Origin: Hofstenia miamia
Taxonomy: Eukaryota > Xenacoelomorpha > Acoela
DNA: 47,612 nucleotides
NCBI GenBank assembly: GCA_004352715.1
Contig: SCFE01000009.1
Span: 2,903,065-2,950,676, forward strand
Direction: 5' to 3'
In this document: positions 9,169-21,329 of the stretch, piece after piece
Position numbering within the stretch: position 1 is the stretch's first letter
How the letters are laid out: each line of letters begins with the position of its first letter
Made by a program: the position numbers and the translations under genes
The notes under the pieces: model-generated
Told to the model about the DNA's origin: nothing
The model's database searches: none
What the model saw: only the letters and a program-made list of their open reading frames with translations

Positions 9169-12100
9169 ACTTAAGCTAAATGCACTCTGTGATGTTATCA
9201 GCAAAATGAGAAGCTGTGGTTATTCCATTTATGTACTGATTCACGTTCAAAATAGTTGACAATGAAAAAAGTTTAATATCAACATTGTTTTTACAGTTCG
9301 CAAAAAATTGGTACAAGTTTGTTAAAATTCTATAAATTTAAATAAATTTATAACGATCATTTCAAAAATATATAAAAAAATTGCTCATATTAGAAAAAAT
9401 TGACTGGTGGATCTCTACTGCTATACTATTCCAACATCAAGCCCAGCCAAATAAAGTTGGCTGCTAGACGACGAAGAAAGAAACTTACTGGTCATGTATT
9501 GTAAATACAACAGATTTTGTATAGTTTTAGTTGCGTGTTATAATTAGAGTAATTAATGCATTAGTTGTTGCAAATTGAAAGGACAGTAATGGGCAAAACT
9601 GTTACAGTTAAAGCTGGTAGTAGTGCACATTAACTTCATATGAATGTATCACAATCTCGTCATCATCTATTATTAATTACAGTGCCGTACGCAAAGGTAG
9701 AACATGGTGAAATGTCCCCGTCAGGTTTTTAAAATTAGTTTTAATTGCATAAATTAACAAACTTTGTGTTAAAAATTCAAGAAAATTAAGAAGTGGAGTC
9801 GTGAAATGCATTTTTAGCATTAATTTTTTCAATGCTTTAAAACGTTTTTGTGGGCTCTACCCGGCTCTTGATTACTTAACTTGGTCATGAGTGAGATGTC
9901 ACCACGTCAAAAAATCTTGCTTGATCCTTTAGACAATTACATAGTATAACATTTCAATAATTTTGTGAAGGTATGAAAAAACTTTTATATTAATATATTA
10001 TTGAGCCCCCACCTCAAAAGGTAACAAAGTACCTCTGGCTTATTTATGAATTTGCGGACAATTTGCAATTTTGCGACACCATGAGAAAATTTTGCAAAGG
10101 CAATTTGATCTGTCCAATGCAGATGATCGTTGTCTTGTAATAGCTAGGGCATCTTTTTGTGTATTTATAAAGTGAACAATTCAAATTCCTACAGAAATGA
10201 TATGTTTTATAAAAACAGAAAAACATTGTTTCACGAAATCTGAAAATACCTATAAAACATAATTATCTCGGTATCTAAAATGTTTGGGTGAGTTGAAGAG
10301 TAAACTTGACAATCTAATTAAAACCTTGGAGTTTGAGGGAGCGCAGTGGCTCTATTATGTGAATGCTCAAATCCAATAATTAATATGGAATTCAATTAGA
10401 ATTTAGAGCAAGATAACAGGACATTAAATTGATCTGTTAATTAGCAATGGATCTCCCGCACAAATAAATACAATATAATTTAACTAAAATTCCTGAGGAC
10501 CTGACGAAAAAACAGTTTTTGATGCAAGACATTTCCTTGTTTTTGCATTGATCGACAGCTGTAAATATAAATTTAGAAGTTTACTCTATAGAATAATCTA
10601 TCAAAACAATTGAATGACATATGCAAATTGTCTAATACTATTGTTGACAATGAACTGTTTAACTTTGATTATACAGGATATTTAACATATCCTGCTAAAA
10701 TAACTTTTCATATTTGAATGCCTCATTAGTAAAGCGAATATTTTTTGATCTATAAATTTAGATTTTACCACAAAAATTGACTTAAAAACTAAGAAATGTT
10801 GACCTTATTTTGGCCTGATGATAAAACGAAATCGACTTCAAACGGAGTATGTATTGCTTAAAAGTACTGTTTGCAACTGACAGTAATACAATGCTTAAGG
10901 CTTTCAACAAAACACGCCGATCCTTTGCTAAGAGTTTGCAGAGGTAAGAAAATCTTTATTAAAGAATGGCATTAGAGGTTCTAGTTTATCTCGAATTCAA
11001 ATTTTAATATGGATTTTCACAAAAATAATGAAATTTACGAATTTATTACTGCAGTCGATTCTAGCAATATTTTGAGCTAAGAGTGAAATTTTGAGTTAAC
11101 AGAAATAGATTTGACTTATCTGACCTTGCAACTATACTAGATAACTGCAGAATTCCGGATTTTCACGTCCAAATTTGGAATATGTTTTTGACAGAAAAAA
11201 CATTTTGACTTCACTGACTTTTATGCGCCATATTCATAAAAATAGCATAAATCAAATCTACATTACTCCCTAAAAAACTTAACATAGGACTAAAATTTGA
11301 GCCAAGGAAGAATTTCTGCAGTAGAAATGAGTCTTCAAATACCAGTATAGGCCAAATCAATAGACTGTAGAAGAGGATGAACACACAAACTGAGTATACG
11401 CAAGTTGCTTGGATCCCAATGATTTCTTGAATTAAATCAAGTAAGATGTAAAATTCGAGTTTTTTATTCAAATTTTCACGGAATATTCTATGCAAAATAT
11501 TAGACAAACCATACCTCTGGATGAAACTTATCAAACGCCGCCCAATTTTGGGATAAGATTTTGCTCTGCTGGTTTGCTTTGCTTCGGGTAAGATAGAGTC
11601 CGAGTCTGTTGGATTTTATGTTTCGGTGCGGGTCTTTTTTTTTCTTTTTTTTCTAAATAGTCCTTATAACAGATCATTAGTGAGTGTTTAAACCTGAACG
11701 CACTGAGGTATATCAATAACGCACTGCGGGGGGGNNNNNNNNNNNNNNNNNNNNNNNNNNNNNNNNNNNNNNNNNNNNNNNNNNNNNNNNNNNNNNNNNN
11801 NNNNNNNNNNNNNNNNNGGGGGGGGAGGGCGATTTGGTTTGCTCCTCTCTTACTTCAAAACTATTAAAGATAAAGTAATGAGCCTTGCCACAATGAAAAA
11901 TACATATTTGAACTACATGGTTGCCATTTTTCAAAAAATATAATCAGTTGTTTCGATTTTATATACAAATGAATTTGTGACGTAACCAATGATTGGAAAA
12001 ATACAGGTGAAAAAAACCTAAATGAAATGAGCATTAAAAATAGAAGGAAGCAGTTTATTTAGCTCATATTCTAATTAGTTATTTTCAAAGACTTACTCTA

Positions 12101-12620
12101 ACAGGAAATCAAAAAAAATATGCTCAAGGTCATTCAGTATTACGTAATCACGACAGGCATTTTGATAATTTTGAATAAACTGACATTTCTAAATTGAAGG
12201 AATAAATTTGAAATTAAGTCAATGCTTATTTATGTTTCAAAAACCAAATATACGTAACATAATAATATATATTAAGGTCATTTTCAAGGTCAAAGTTCAA
12301 GAAAGTTAAAAAATAATAAAAAATTTCACAGCGCACGACCCTATTTGCTCTACCCCGAGGGGATGTCATTTTCCAGCCGGGGTCCAGCATCAATGCCTCT
12401 AGTAATGTATGTAATTTTTATAGGATATGTTATCATATTTAGTCATTATTGTCTTCCTGTATTCAAAATATAGCAGCAAATGAAAATTTTATATTTTTCT
12501 TATTTTAAGTACAACCCCTGACCCCTCTTCTGATGCAGTATGCCACTGATTTTCCCCACAAACCTTCTAAGACTCATGTTTTATAAGATAAACTATTTTG
12601 TTGCTAATATTAAATTGCTA
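9169..12620. other. Gene-free stretch with possible transposon-end fragments
   Basis: ORFs at 11211-11534 and elsewhere are unrecognised and look like chance openings. A hAT-like terminus may start at 9681 (CAGTGCCGTACGCAAAGG), but I found no matching opposite end. GC-richer scraps at 9847-9870 and 12325-12400 interrupt the AT-rich background and may be old repeat fragments. Confidence 0.45.
11735..11817. other. Assembly gap (83 N) inside a poly-G tract
   Basis: G runs of at least seven bases stand on both sides of the N run, so the missing sequence is probably a longer G homopolymer or G-rich simple repeat that was not resolved. ORFs drawn across it (11713-11934, minus) are artefacts. Confidence 0.9.
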
Positions 12621-12832
12621 CAGTGGGATCAGTGTCAAAAATAAATAAAAACTGATCGTAGTACTAAAGTATTTTTTTGACAACCCTCTGCAATGATGAC
12701 TCAATCAAATCAATTGTCTAAATATATCGATATCTATCAAAATACTGACTATTTTCAATGCATGTTGCAAAAAAAACCTTTTGAAGTTCTGCTAAAATGA
12801 ATTTTTTCAGACCCTTTTTGACACGGACCCTG
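12621..12832. mobile_element. Possible short TIR element (MITE)
   Basis: The left end CAGTGGGATCAGTGTCAAAAA and the reverse complement of the right end (CAGGGTCCGTGTCAAAAAGG) share the core GTGTCAAAAA and the general form of hAT-like termini. No convincing target-site duplication is present, and the interior is non-coding. It could also be coincidence between two A-rich words. Confidence 0.3.
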
Positions 12833-13959
12833 ATGAAAAAAAATATTCCACTTTAACTTTATCTTGTTTCCAGATATTTTTTGCGAAAAGTCAGAAGAAA
12901 TCAGCTAAAAATATAAATTTCAATCAAATTTATGGACAAAAAATTATATGGGGCCGAATCGCCCCCTCCTCTCAATGCGTTTAGAGTTAGTCTTGATCTT
13001 ATTAATGTGATAATCATAGTAAATGCGGAAACTACACTTTAACTTTAATAGTATTTGGTGTAGAATAGCAAAAATTTCCTGAAAATATTGTGAGAGAATA
13101 CCCACAAGAATTCTCAAACTCAAAACAAATTTCACATTTGCAATCAAGCTGGGGTTTTTTGCTTCGGGAAGGTTTGAGTTTGGGTAAATAAAACGTCATT
13201 GCAGAGTATAATGAATTTTCAATATACAAATATACGTTTTGCAATCATATTGCTACATTTTGAAACTTTTTGCTTTTTGATAGTAATGTTACGAAACAAA
13301 GAACAGTGTATTTATTTGCAACTTCAACTGTCGTCAACAATGCCTGTGATACCTTTTTCCATGAAAAAGACAAAAAATATTTGGCAAATATATTTCTTTT
13401 TCAATTAAAATAATGCAAGCTTTCACAAACTGCTTAGTCAAAACATAAGTAACGTATTGTCGTGTTGTGTTTTCATGATAGGTAGTTTCCCCACGTTTGC
13501 TTCATTATTATTATATATGTACTTCCTATAATGCTCATCCTACAAAACATCAATTTATTGAGATTAATTATAAGGAATATTTTTTAGAATTACCTGTTTT
13601 TATTTAATCTTAGATATTCAATAACCCTTAGATACGCAAGCTGTTCCGTAAAGTTTATGTGTAACATGGGTCCCAGTCCCAGTGATCTATCAGGGAAAAT
13701 ATTGATTGCAGCTTAATGTTACTGAGAAAATAGCATTTGACCTTTTTGCAATTTTTTTATATAATTTTGTCAGTTATTGATTTGCAAGACATATTTCTTT
13801 TTTCTTTGAACATCGAAGGCATTCGTTGTCATCCATCGTGATGAGGTGATATACAGCTTTATGATAGTCTAAGACATAAGCACATCGAGTAATTATTTGT
13901 TTAATCTACTAAAGAATAATCGTCATTGTTGATGCTACTTGATTTTTGGTGCTGAAAGT
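12833..13959. other. Gene-free AT-rich stretch
   Basis: Short ORFs on both strands (for example 12944-13147 and 13032-13244 minus, 13199-13408 plus) carry no motif that I can name. No repeats or RNA genes were recognised. Confidence 0.45.
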
Positions 13960-14680
13960 TTGTCGGGAACCCAAAAGGCAGTGTGCCTAAACCATCTTAG
14001 CAATACTTGAGGTACGTCCCCGTACCTACAGAGGACGTTAAAATATAGGATAGAAGATGTTGCCATGTGTACTTTGTGTGCATAGGATGGTGACGGTCGT
14101 GAAGACTGTCTGTTTGGCTTAGTGGACAGACGGTGACACAGTAAAAAGACTGTTAGCTAGCCTACTCGTTTGTGCAAAGCATGAGTGAATTTCATGGGGC
14201 AGTCATGTCAGGGATAACTATCTTTTTTCTAGCCTATTAGATAGGTCAACGGCCAGCGTTAGATTTGCCTTGTGTGAGACAGTTTGCTGTGTCACACTGG
14301 TTTCTTGGTTGAAGCAGGCACTCATTAAGTTACAACATTTAGTAACCTTGGTTTGCCAAAGCGGGGAGGCGCAACATTCTCAACTGAATTTCAGCCTTCA
14401 TCTTTACTCTTCTGATAAGACTCAACACAAATGAGCGCTCTGTATTCTAGGTGTAGGCAGTGGATTCTTATGGTTAACCCGGCTTTAGCGGATACATTTC
14501 TAGGGGAAAGTTCCCTGTCTTGATCGTGGTATCACCCACTGTTCAGTCTGTTAACCGGCAAAGTAACCCCGCCTCTAAATGTCAGCATTACAATTTATGC
14601 CAGCAAGGCTTGGAATATTGTAGAAATGTTTTTAGAGTGAGCATGCTCCTTGAACTGCAATGAGTTCTTCATCAATGGGT
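13960..14680. ncRNA. GC-richer island with several strong hairpins; candidate structured RNA
   Basis: Base composition rises clearly above the AT-rich flanks and all six frames are closed by stops. At least four inverted repeats are visible. One has 7-bp arms at 14010-14016/14021-14027 (AGGTACG with CGTACCT). One has 9-bp arms with a G-U pair at 14105-14113/14126-14134. One is a perfect 5-bp stem with a 3-base loop at 14233-14245. One has 11-bp arms with one mismatch at 14272-14282/14287-14297 (loop TTTG). A GGGGAA/TTCCCT stem follows near 14502-14516. I recognise no known family (not tRNA, U snRNA, SRP, 7SK or rRNA). It could instead be an old repeat or an untranslated exon. The strand is unknown. 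Confidence 0.3.
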
Positions 14681-17600
14681 CTCCAATTCTACATAATTTG
14701 TACATTCAATTGATCAAATATTATCGGTAATGAAGGTGTTAGGCATTCAAGGATTTTACTCTGTAATTATCAATTAAGGTGGATGACACTGAGTAATGAA
14801 TTCTTATGAAGACTGATTTTTCGCTTGCAGACATTCAATAATCAGTGATGACCATATTTCTCATCTGTTTAACAGATCTACTAACAGACTGGTAAAAAAC
14901 TATATAAATATACTTTAGAATTTGCTAACAGATCTGTTTTATTATTGCTATAGTTAACCAATTTCGTTTAATAGTGAAGGAGCATTAATTATATTTTCCC
15001 TTTCCACCTAATACAGAATAATTTTTTCACTAAATCGAAAAGCCATCTTCGTTGAAATAGCATTCGTTCGAGAATTTTTACATTATAAATACCATTATAT
15101 GGTCAACACTGTCAATAATGCTCAAAATGGGTGCAAGTGATCCATATGACTTCTATAATAAAAATTTTAGTTTTGCTCTCCAAATATAAATGAAATCTGA
15201 TCATTTATCAGCTAATATTCTAAATTAAAATTCCAACGTGTATATAAATATAGATGATACATTGTTCACTTGTACTCAGATCACGTAATTATGTTTAAAA
15301 AACTTTATGAAATTATATTTCCTATAAACACTTAAACTTTTTCTAAAATGATCATTAAATTTTTCAATAATGATTTTTCACGGAAGTTATACATATATAC
15401 AATTGATATGTCTTTTATATATTTTTGATGGATTTGCAATCAAATACAAATATCAAAATATTCAAATATTTAAGAACCTAATGATAAAAATCCGATGAAC
15501 GAATAATGGAGTTTATTGTGCCCCAATAGTTTCCAATAAAAAATATCAGTTCTGGTATAGTCAACAAATATTGATGAAAATTATGTACGAAGGATTGTTC
15601 ATTGGCATTCTTAAATTATTAACGAATTTATTGCCGCAAAGAAACTTTGGTTAGCCGTAACGGTTGTGTTTACGAAAATAGCCGCGACCGGACAAAAATA
15701 AATTAACCGAAATATTTCACATCTGTTGTTTGACAATGGCCAATTAAATTGAAAACGATAAACACTCTTCTCAAAGTTTCGGTACTGCAATATGCAGGAA
15801 ATGTAAATTTCGGCTCATATTTTTTAAGGCATTACTTACTCGCTGTTAAGTGTTTTCTAAATGCATGCAAAAGTTTTGGCCGAAAAATTGGTTCTAGTTG
15901 CCATAAACCTTAACCGCAAACGGGCTTTAGGCGTAATTACGGTCGGCTAATAGCAACGTCAGTTTTCATCGCACGCTAACTTCTCATAGTTAGAACCAGA
16001 AGTACCATTTTAATGTGTTTGCTAACAAAGAGGTAAACACTATATTAAACCATCCTTTTTAGACGCCTACTCTTCATAAATGCAAAAATTTTTATTGAGC
16101 AAAATTGGATGTTTTTTAATGATAACCAAGTCAATTAGAACACCAACGATATCTTAGCTAAGTATTGTTTACAAATAAGCCAATCCCGATCGAGTGTAGG
16201 GTAGGCTGTTGACTGATACAACAAAATTTATATATAGAAAGATTTGTAAATAGATTCCCTACAGTATTTTGTTAATCTAAGAACAAAATAATTCTAAAAA
16301 ATTACTTGAATTTTGGCCAGATATTTCTATGAGAATTACCTAAATTTCATTTATCCAAAAGCATATATATTTGAAAGTTGTTATCATTAAATTAAAAATA
16401 ACTTTCAATATGCGTAGAATTTGTTTTTCAAGTAATAAACGGACAAAAGCCTTTCACAGATAATGTTGTTGTATACGGAAACCACTTGATATTCTCTAGC
16501 TTGGTTTTTCAAAGTAGCTTTAGCAAAGATATAATGCTTAGAGCGGATTGATAACACCGAGAAAAATTCAGTATCACAAAATGCACTTGAAACCCCCATG
16601 GTGACCAAACTTCTTCAATCAAGTACCAATATTCCATGTTTTCACTGGGCTCTTGAGTGATAATACCAGCTAATAAAAACAGAAATTTTGAATGCTAAAG
16701 TTTTAGAGAAATTGATGTGGAGGTTCTTATATCTCTATTGTAAACTTGTATCCCCCAAAGCAATAAAGAATATCACTTCATTTGCTTGTATCTGCAAAAA
16801 ACAATAGATGGCACAGATAGCAGATATAGCAAAGAAGCAGCTGTTATAAAATTAAAATGCTTCTGTCAAACCAAAAGAAAAAAAATGTTTCATAAAGCTA
16901 AATCAAAGACATGATACCCACAGAAAATGCAAGTAGGTGTATGAACTAGTTTTAATTGCAAAAGATTTACAGTTCCATCATTTTCTCTGATTATAGCAGA
17001 TTCCATGTTGGTTAATATTTTATTAACTTTCAAGTAAATTCAAAATTGCTTCCGCGGAATGTGGTAATTTTTTGAAGCAATCACACCAGAAAACACGAAT
17101 TTCGAGTCTACACCCACTGAATTTTTCTAAGAAAATCTTAATTTGTCTCAAGCATTCAAAATAATCTTGTAATATCTTCAAGAATGGGCCTCCGATCACA
17201 AATCATAGTGTATTGATATAGTCAACACCCTAGTTTAGGGCCTATGCAGTTGAGGTTCTTAAGTCCGGATTATCACCAAATTATCATTAAGTTTGATTTC
17301 GACTGCAAATAGTAGCCTAAAGCTTAAGGGATTCCATTTAGATGTAAATATATACAAAGCAGTCCTGCATCTGTGTTTTACTACGTCTGTGAGAACTCAA
17401 AAAAACTGTTGTTGTGTGGAATATTGAGTGAAACATAAAATCTAGCGTCACAAAATTTAAATTTATAATTTCGCCCTTATCAAAAATATTTCTGATCCAT
17501 ATACTATGGTTTATTTTCAAAATTATTAATATTTATGCAATGTAAATAAAGAATATAAAACCTTTATTAATGTGAATATGATCATCACATATGCTTGACA

Positions 17601-18205
17601 AATACATTTTCGGAATTTGTCATACAACTAATTTCTACTTCAGAAATAATGTTTGAAATTACCAAAAAAATTAATAATTTCACAAATAAATGAAATATTG
17701 CTCTACTCTTTAATTTTAGCATGTTCTATAATTTTTAGAAATATCAACCAAATTAACCCAGTTCATTCTACATTCTTCAATTTTTCATATAGGCTATATT
17801 TCACAAACGAATAGAGATATTATCTAAAATTTGAAAGGAACCGACGATTGTCTCCTCTTTCATTTCTGTTATAGAGCCCTGTCAGATTGTGAATATTTGG
17901 GTGAAGTCTACTACAACATTGCGCACAGCGCGCCGCAATAAGCATCGGTGGTCTATCTAGAGAAAACAGTTTAAGTCAACTGATGCTCTTATTAGCTTTA
18001 CACTATCTCATTGCCTAAGTATGGGGAGTATTTAAAATTGATAAAAAAGTAGACATTATTTCGAAAATAACTAAGATTCTCAAGTACTTCGGGCACAACA
18101 CAATCTTTATCAGGACTGGGAGCACATATTTACATGTCAATATTACAAATTTCACAATTTCTTAAGAGGCTTTGTGAAAAAAAAATTGAAACTAGGGTCA
18201 AAGCC
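14681..18205. other. Gene-free AT-rich stretch
   Basis: No coding family is recognisable; ORFs 16405-16608 and 17338-17520 look like chance. A repeat candidate at 15645-15975 is listed separately. A small CpG-bearing patch (GCGCACAGCGCGCCGC, about 17921-17936) stands out, but nothing supports a function. Confidence 0.45.
15645..15975. repeat. Candidate repeat with GCCG-rich imperfect inverted ends
   Basis: The left side reads GGTTAGCCGTAACGGTTGTG (about 15651-15670). The right side read on the other strand contains TTAGCCGACCGTAATTACG (about 15950). A related word, in opposite orientation, recurs near 29965-29990 (AACCGTAACCGGCTAAACC). The shared TTAGCCG/GTAACGG words in an AT-rich background suggest one repeat family. 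The arms match imperfectly and no target duplication is evident. Confidence 0.3.
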
Positions 18206-19061
18206 TTAACCTTCTAATTACCATGGGTTCGCTTCCGAACCCCGAAACATATTTCAAATTTCAATAGTTGTGTTCTAAATATATTCATGAAATCAAAATC
18301 TCTGTCATAGAAATTGTATGTATATTTTCTCTAGTTTGTGGCAATATAATTGTAAATCAACTAATAATAAAGTATTTAGAAGCAATTTTAAAAATGCCAA
18401 CAAGAGCAAACATTATAGATAGTTGAAACTCCTATAACATACCTGCATGCCTGCATAGAACTCACATTATTGGCAGGAGGTTATAAAGCAGCATCAGAGC
18501 CAGTGATGCACCTCGGAAACAGGAAAAGTGACCGCCCAGTCTTCGCAAATTACATGGAACAAAACAGAAGTCAGATGTTGACATGTGTCCTCAGGGTTGA
18601 CTCACGTATTGATCGCCAGAATGGAGTCAACGGGACAAAATGACACCAATTTGAAATAATCATTATAAGCCAGCTTCCCTCTGCCGCAACACCTACAAAG
18701 TTTGTGAACAGGTCTGAGTGGATGAGCAGCTAGTAGTGTTTGAGGTCACTGCCCATTTCGAGTTTACATTCTATCAAAATCTGGAGCAGTGGAATAAATG
18801 TATGGGCGTGTTATGACGTAAGCTCTGCATGTATCTCAAACGTTGAACTCTGCACGGTTGCATCTGGGTGCGGTTTTGAAAGTAGGACAGCCATCTAGAG
18901 TTGTCTTGCAGATAACTTAGCATCTTTCTGGTAATCTTATTGAGACTTTAAAATCATAAGCATTTCGAAATAATATATAAAAACAGAATAAAAAGAGTGG
19001 AGGTCTCTAGAGACCCCATGCTATTTAACCTAGCTATTTTTCGCGGTAATTAGAAGGTTAA
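18206..19061. mobile_element. piggyBac-like non-autonomous element (848 bp) with TTAA target duplications
   Basis: TTAA at 18206-18209 is followed by the 13-bp terminus CCTTCTAATTACC (18210-18222). Its exact reverse complement at 19045-19057 is followed by TTAA at 19058-19061. TTAA duplications with CCY-starting ends are the piggyBac hallmark. Subterminal palindromes sit just inside both ends: GGGTTCG/CGAACCC at 18225-18242 and the perfect 14-mer GGTCTCTAGAGACC at 19002-19015, a layout I know from piggyBac relatives. The interior (18470-18900) is GC-richer than its flanks, but no DDE transposase motif can be read in any frame, so it would depend on a transposase elsewhere. Perfect TIRs suggest it is not very old. 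Confidence 0.78.
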
Positions 19062-20974
19062 GGAAGCAATATGTTTACCCGAGGATGTTAAGGGCTAATA
19101 TCTTATACAGTTTAGCAGAGATGTAGAATCACAGGGTACTCATATGTTGAAATGAATTTTGATTTTTACTGTGACTTTTGGAGGGTCTGGCATTAATCAA
19201 TGAAATGTGTGGAACTATATCTTTTGACAAACTTAGATTTAGGTATAACATTTACAATTTCTATTGTTCAAAATGAAACTGGAGTGATAGCAAATTTTTT
19301 ATACCTAAGTGAATTATAGACGATCATAGAAATTCATAGCTTCATGACAACCATATAAATAAGGCAAAAATTATTCATTACACTTCTTATTTAATTGTAT
19401 TATTGATTTTTAAATTTTGTGAAAATAGGGTCATATTTTTTTCTTGTCTACTGATTCTGAACAGTTTAGAAGAATAGAATAGTTGTTTTAGTGGATAAAA
19501 AAATTTCTTCGATTGTTTGAATTTGAGCAGATTAAAAATCGAACGCATTCAAATGCAATAAAATAGGTATATTCTTATACGTAAAAACATTTGGGATATA
19601 AAAGAATGGTGGAGGACTTAATTGTTCCTAAATCTTTCTTTTAATCACTATCTTACGAATACAAATGATGTAGATTTTTCTACATGTTAATTTCCGTTAA
19701 ACACATATACTCTCTCAGAAAGAATCTTTTATTTTTCTAGTAAATCAATTTCTTATTATGAAAATAGAAACCTAATTTGCTAATTTTTAGATAATATTTT
19801 CTTATTTGAAACACTTTTTTGAATTCAATGATGATATATAGGAATAATTCATTCGAAATTACCACATTGCATCTCAAATTATAGAATAATTAGTAATATT
19901 AGTTTAGTATAAGTATTTATTTATGTTTACTTAAATAATTTATTTATTTCATTAATTATAAGATCATAGCTTAATTAAATTTGTAAAAGACAAATTTATA
20001 TGCAAATTGTTAGGACATTTTGTTACTTTTAAAAAAATTATTTACATAAAAAAATTGTCTGGCTATTTTGGGTGATTGTGAGTATAGAGTTTATACAACT
20101 GAGGCAAAATTATGCATTGCAATTTTCATAAATTATTGACTTTGTGCTATGTGAATGATTAAAATGTATTTTTTTCAAAATTATCATTTTCTAGATATAA
20201 TTCTCTTATATATTTAATTAGAAATTATTTTCTTGAGTTTAAGATGTCATTTCTAAAGTACTATTTGAAGAGATTAATCACTCAAATGTAGTATTTCAAG
20301 ATGAAATTCTCTTGATGAATTGCATAAAATTTTAAGATAAGGCACTTTTTTCCAAAAATACTTTGGAAAAAAGTAGATTAAGCAAAATATTAAATCTATT
20401 CCTAAGGGTAATTGAACACGTGAATATATTCAATTGATGGCTATCTTACCTTTTGCCCAACGTTTATTCAAATTTGGATTTAATACAAGTTCTATCTTTG
20501 ATGCAATTAGTTTTACATCATTCTTTATAAAAACAAAAATAATTTAGAAAAATAATAGAGGATTATTTGCTTACCTAATTAAAATAACAATTTTTTATAC
20601 ATGCAAAATTATTAATAGGACGTATCTCCTTCAGATTTAGAGAAAAGCGTTTAATTTTAAATGGTAATTTGGACACATCTGATGTTTCCCTCACCGGGTG
20701 GTATTTTGATAACTGCTATGTAATTATCATAATTTAGTGAATTTATTATCAGAATAGATTTGGGAATATTAATTTGATGTTATTAACATAAATTTAATAA
20801 TACTCCTCTTAAATTTAAATGAAATTTGCTAATATTTTGATAAGTAAATTTTAAGCATTTAATTTTAGTGTGCAGTAAGAAACCTTAAAATAACTATTTT
20901 TATTTGCTTTCAAGGATTTATAAAGATATTATTAAAGCTTGGACAACATACTAATAAACATATGTGCATATACG
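19062..20974. other. Gene-free, strongly AT-rich stretch
   Basis: No ORF of note, terminal repeat or RNA gene was recognised. Composition is among the most AT-rich in the window and leads into the (TA)n tract. Confidence 0.5.
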
Positions 20975-21276
20975 TATATATATATATATATATATATATA
21001 TATNNNNNNNNNNNNNNNNNNNNNNNNNNNNNNNNNNNNNNNNNNNNNNNNNNNNNNNNNNNNNNNNNNNNNNNNNNNNNNNNNNNNNNNNNNNNNNNNN
21101 NNNNNNNNNNNNNNNNNNNNNNNNNNNNNNNNNNNNNNNNNNNNNNNNNNNNNNNNNNNNNNNNNNNNNNNNNNNNNNNNNNNNNNNNNNNNNNNNNNNN
21201 NNNNNNNNNNNNNNNNNNNNNNNNNNNNNNNNNNNNNNNNNNNNNNNNNNNNNNNNNNNNNNNNNNNNNNTATATA

Positions 21277-21326
<50 letters not shown>
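20975..21326. repeat. (TA)n microsatellite containing a 267-N assembly gap
   Basis: Pure TA/AT repeat is visible at 20975-21003 and 21271-21326, and the N run at 21004-21270 between them is almost certainly more of the same. All ORFs drawn through it, on both strands, are repeat artefacts (Tyr-Ile dipeptides). Confidence 0.93.

Positions 21327-21329
<3 letters not shown>

Noticed and set aside
14200-14560. Words such as GGGATAACT and TGGTATCACCC suggesting large-subunit rRNA or an snRNA
   Set aside because: Flanking sequence does not follow the conserved order of 28S, 12S/16S or any snRNA that I know; only isolated words match.
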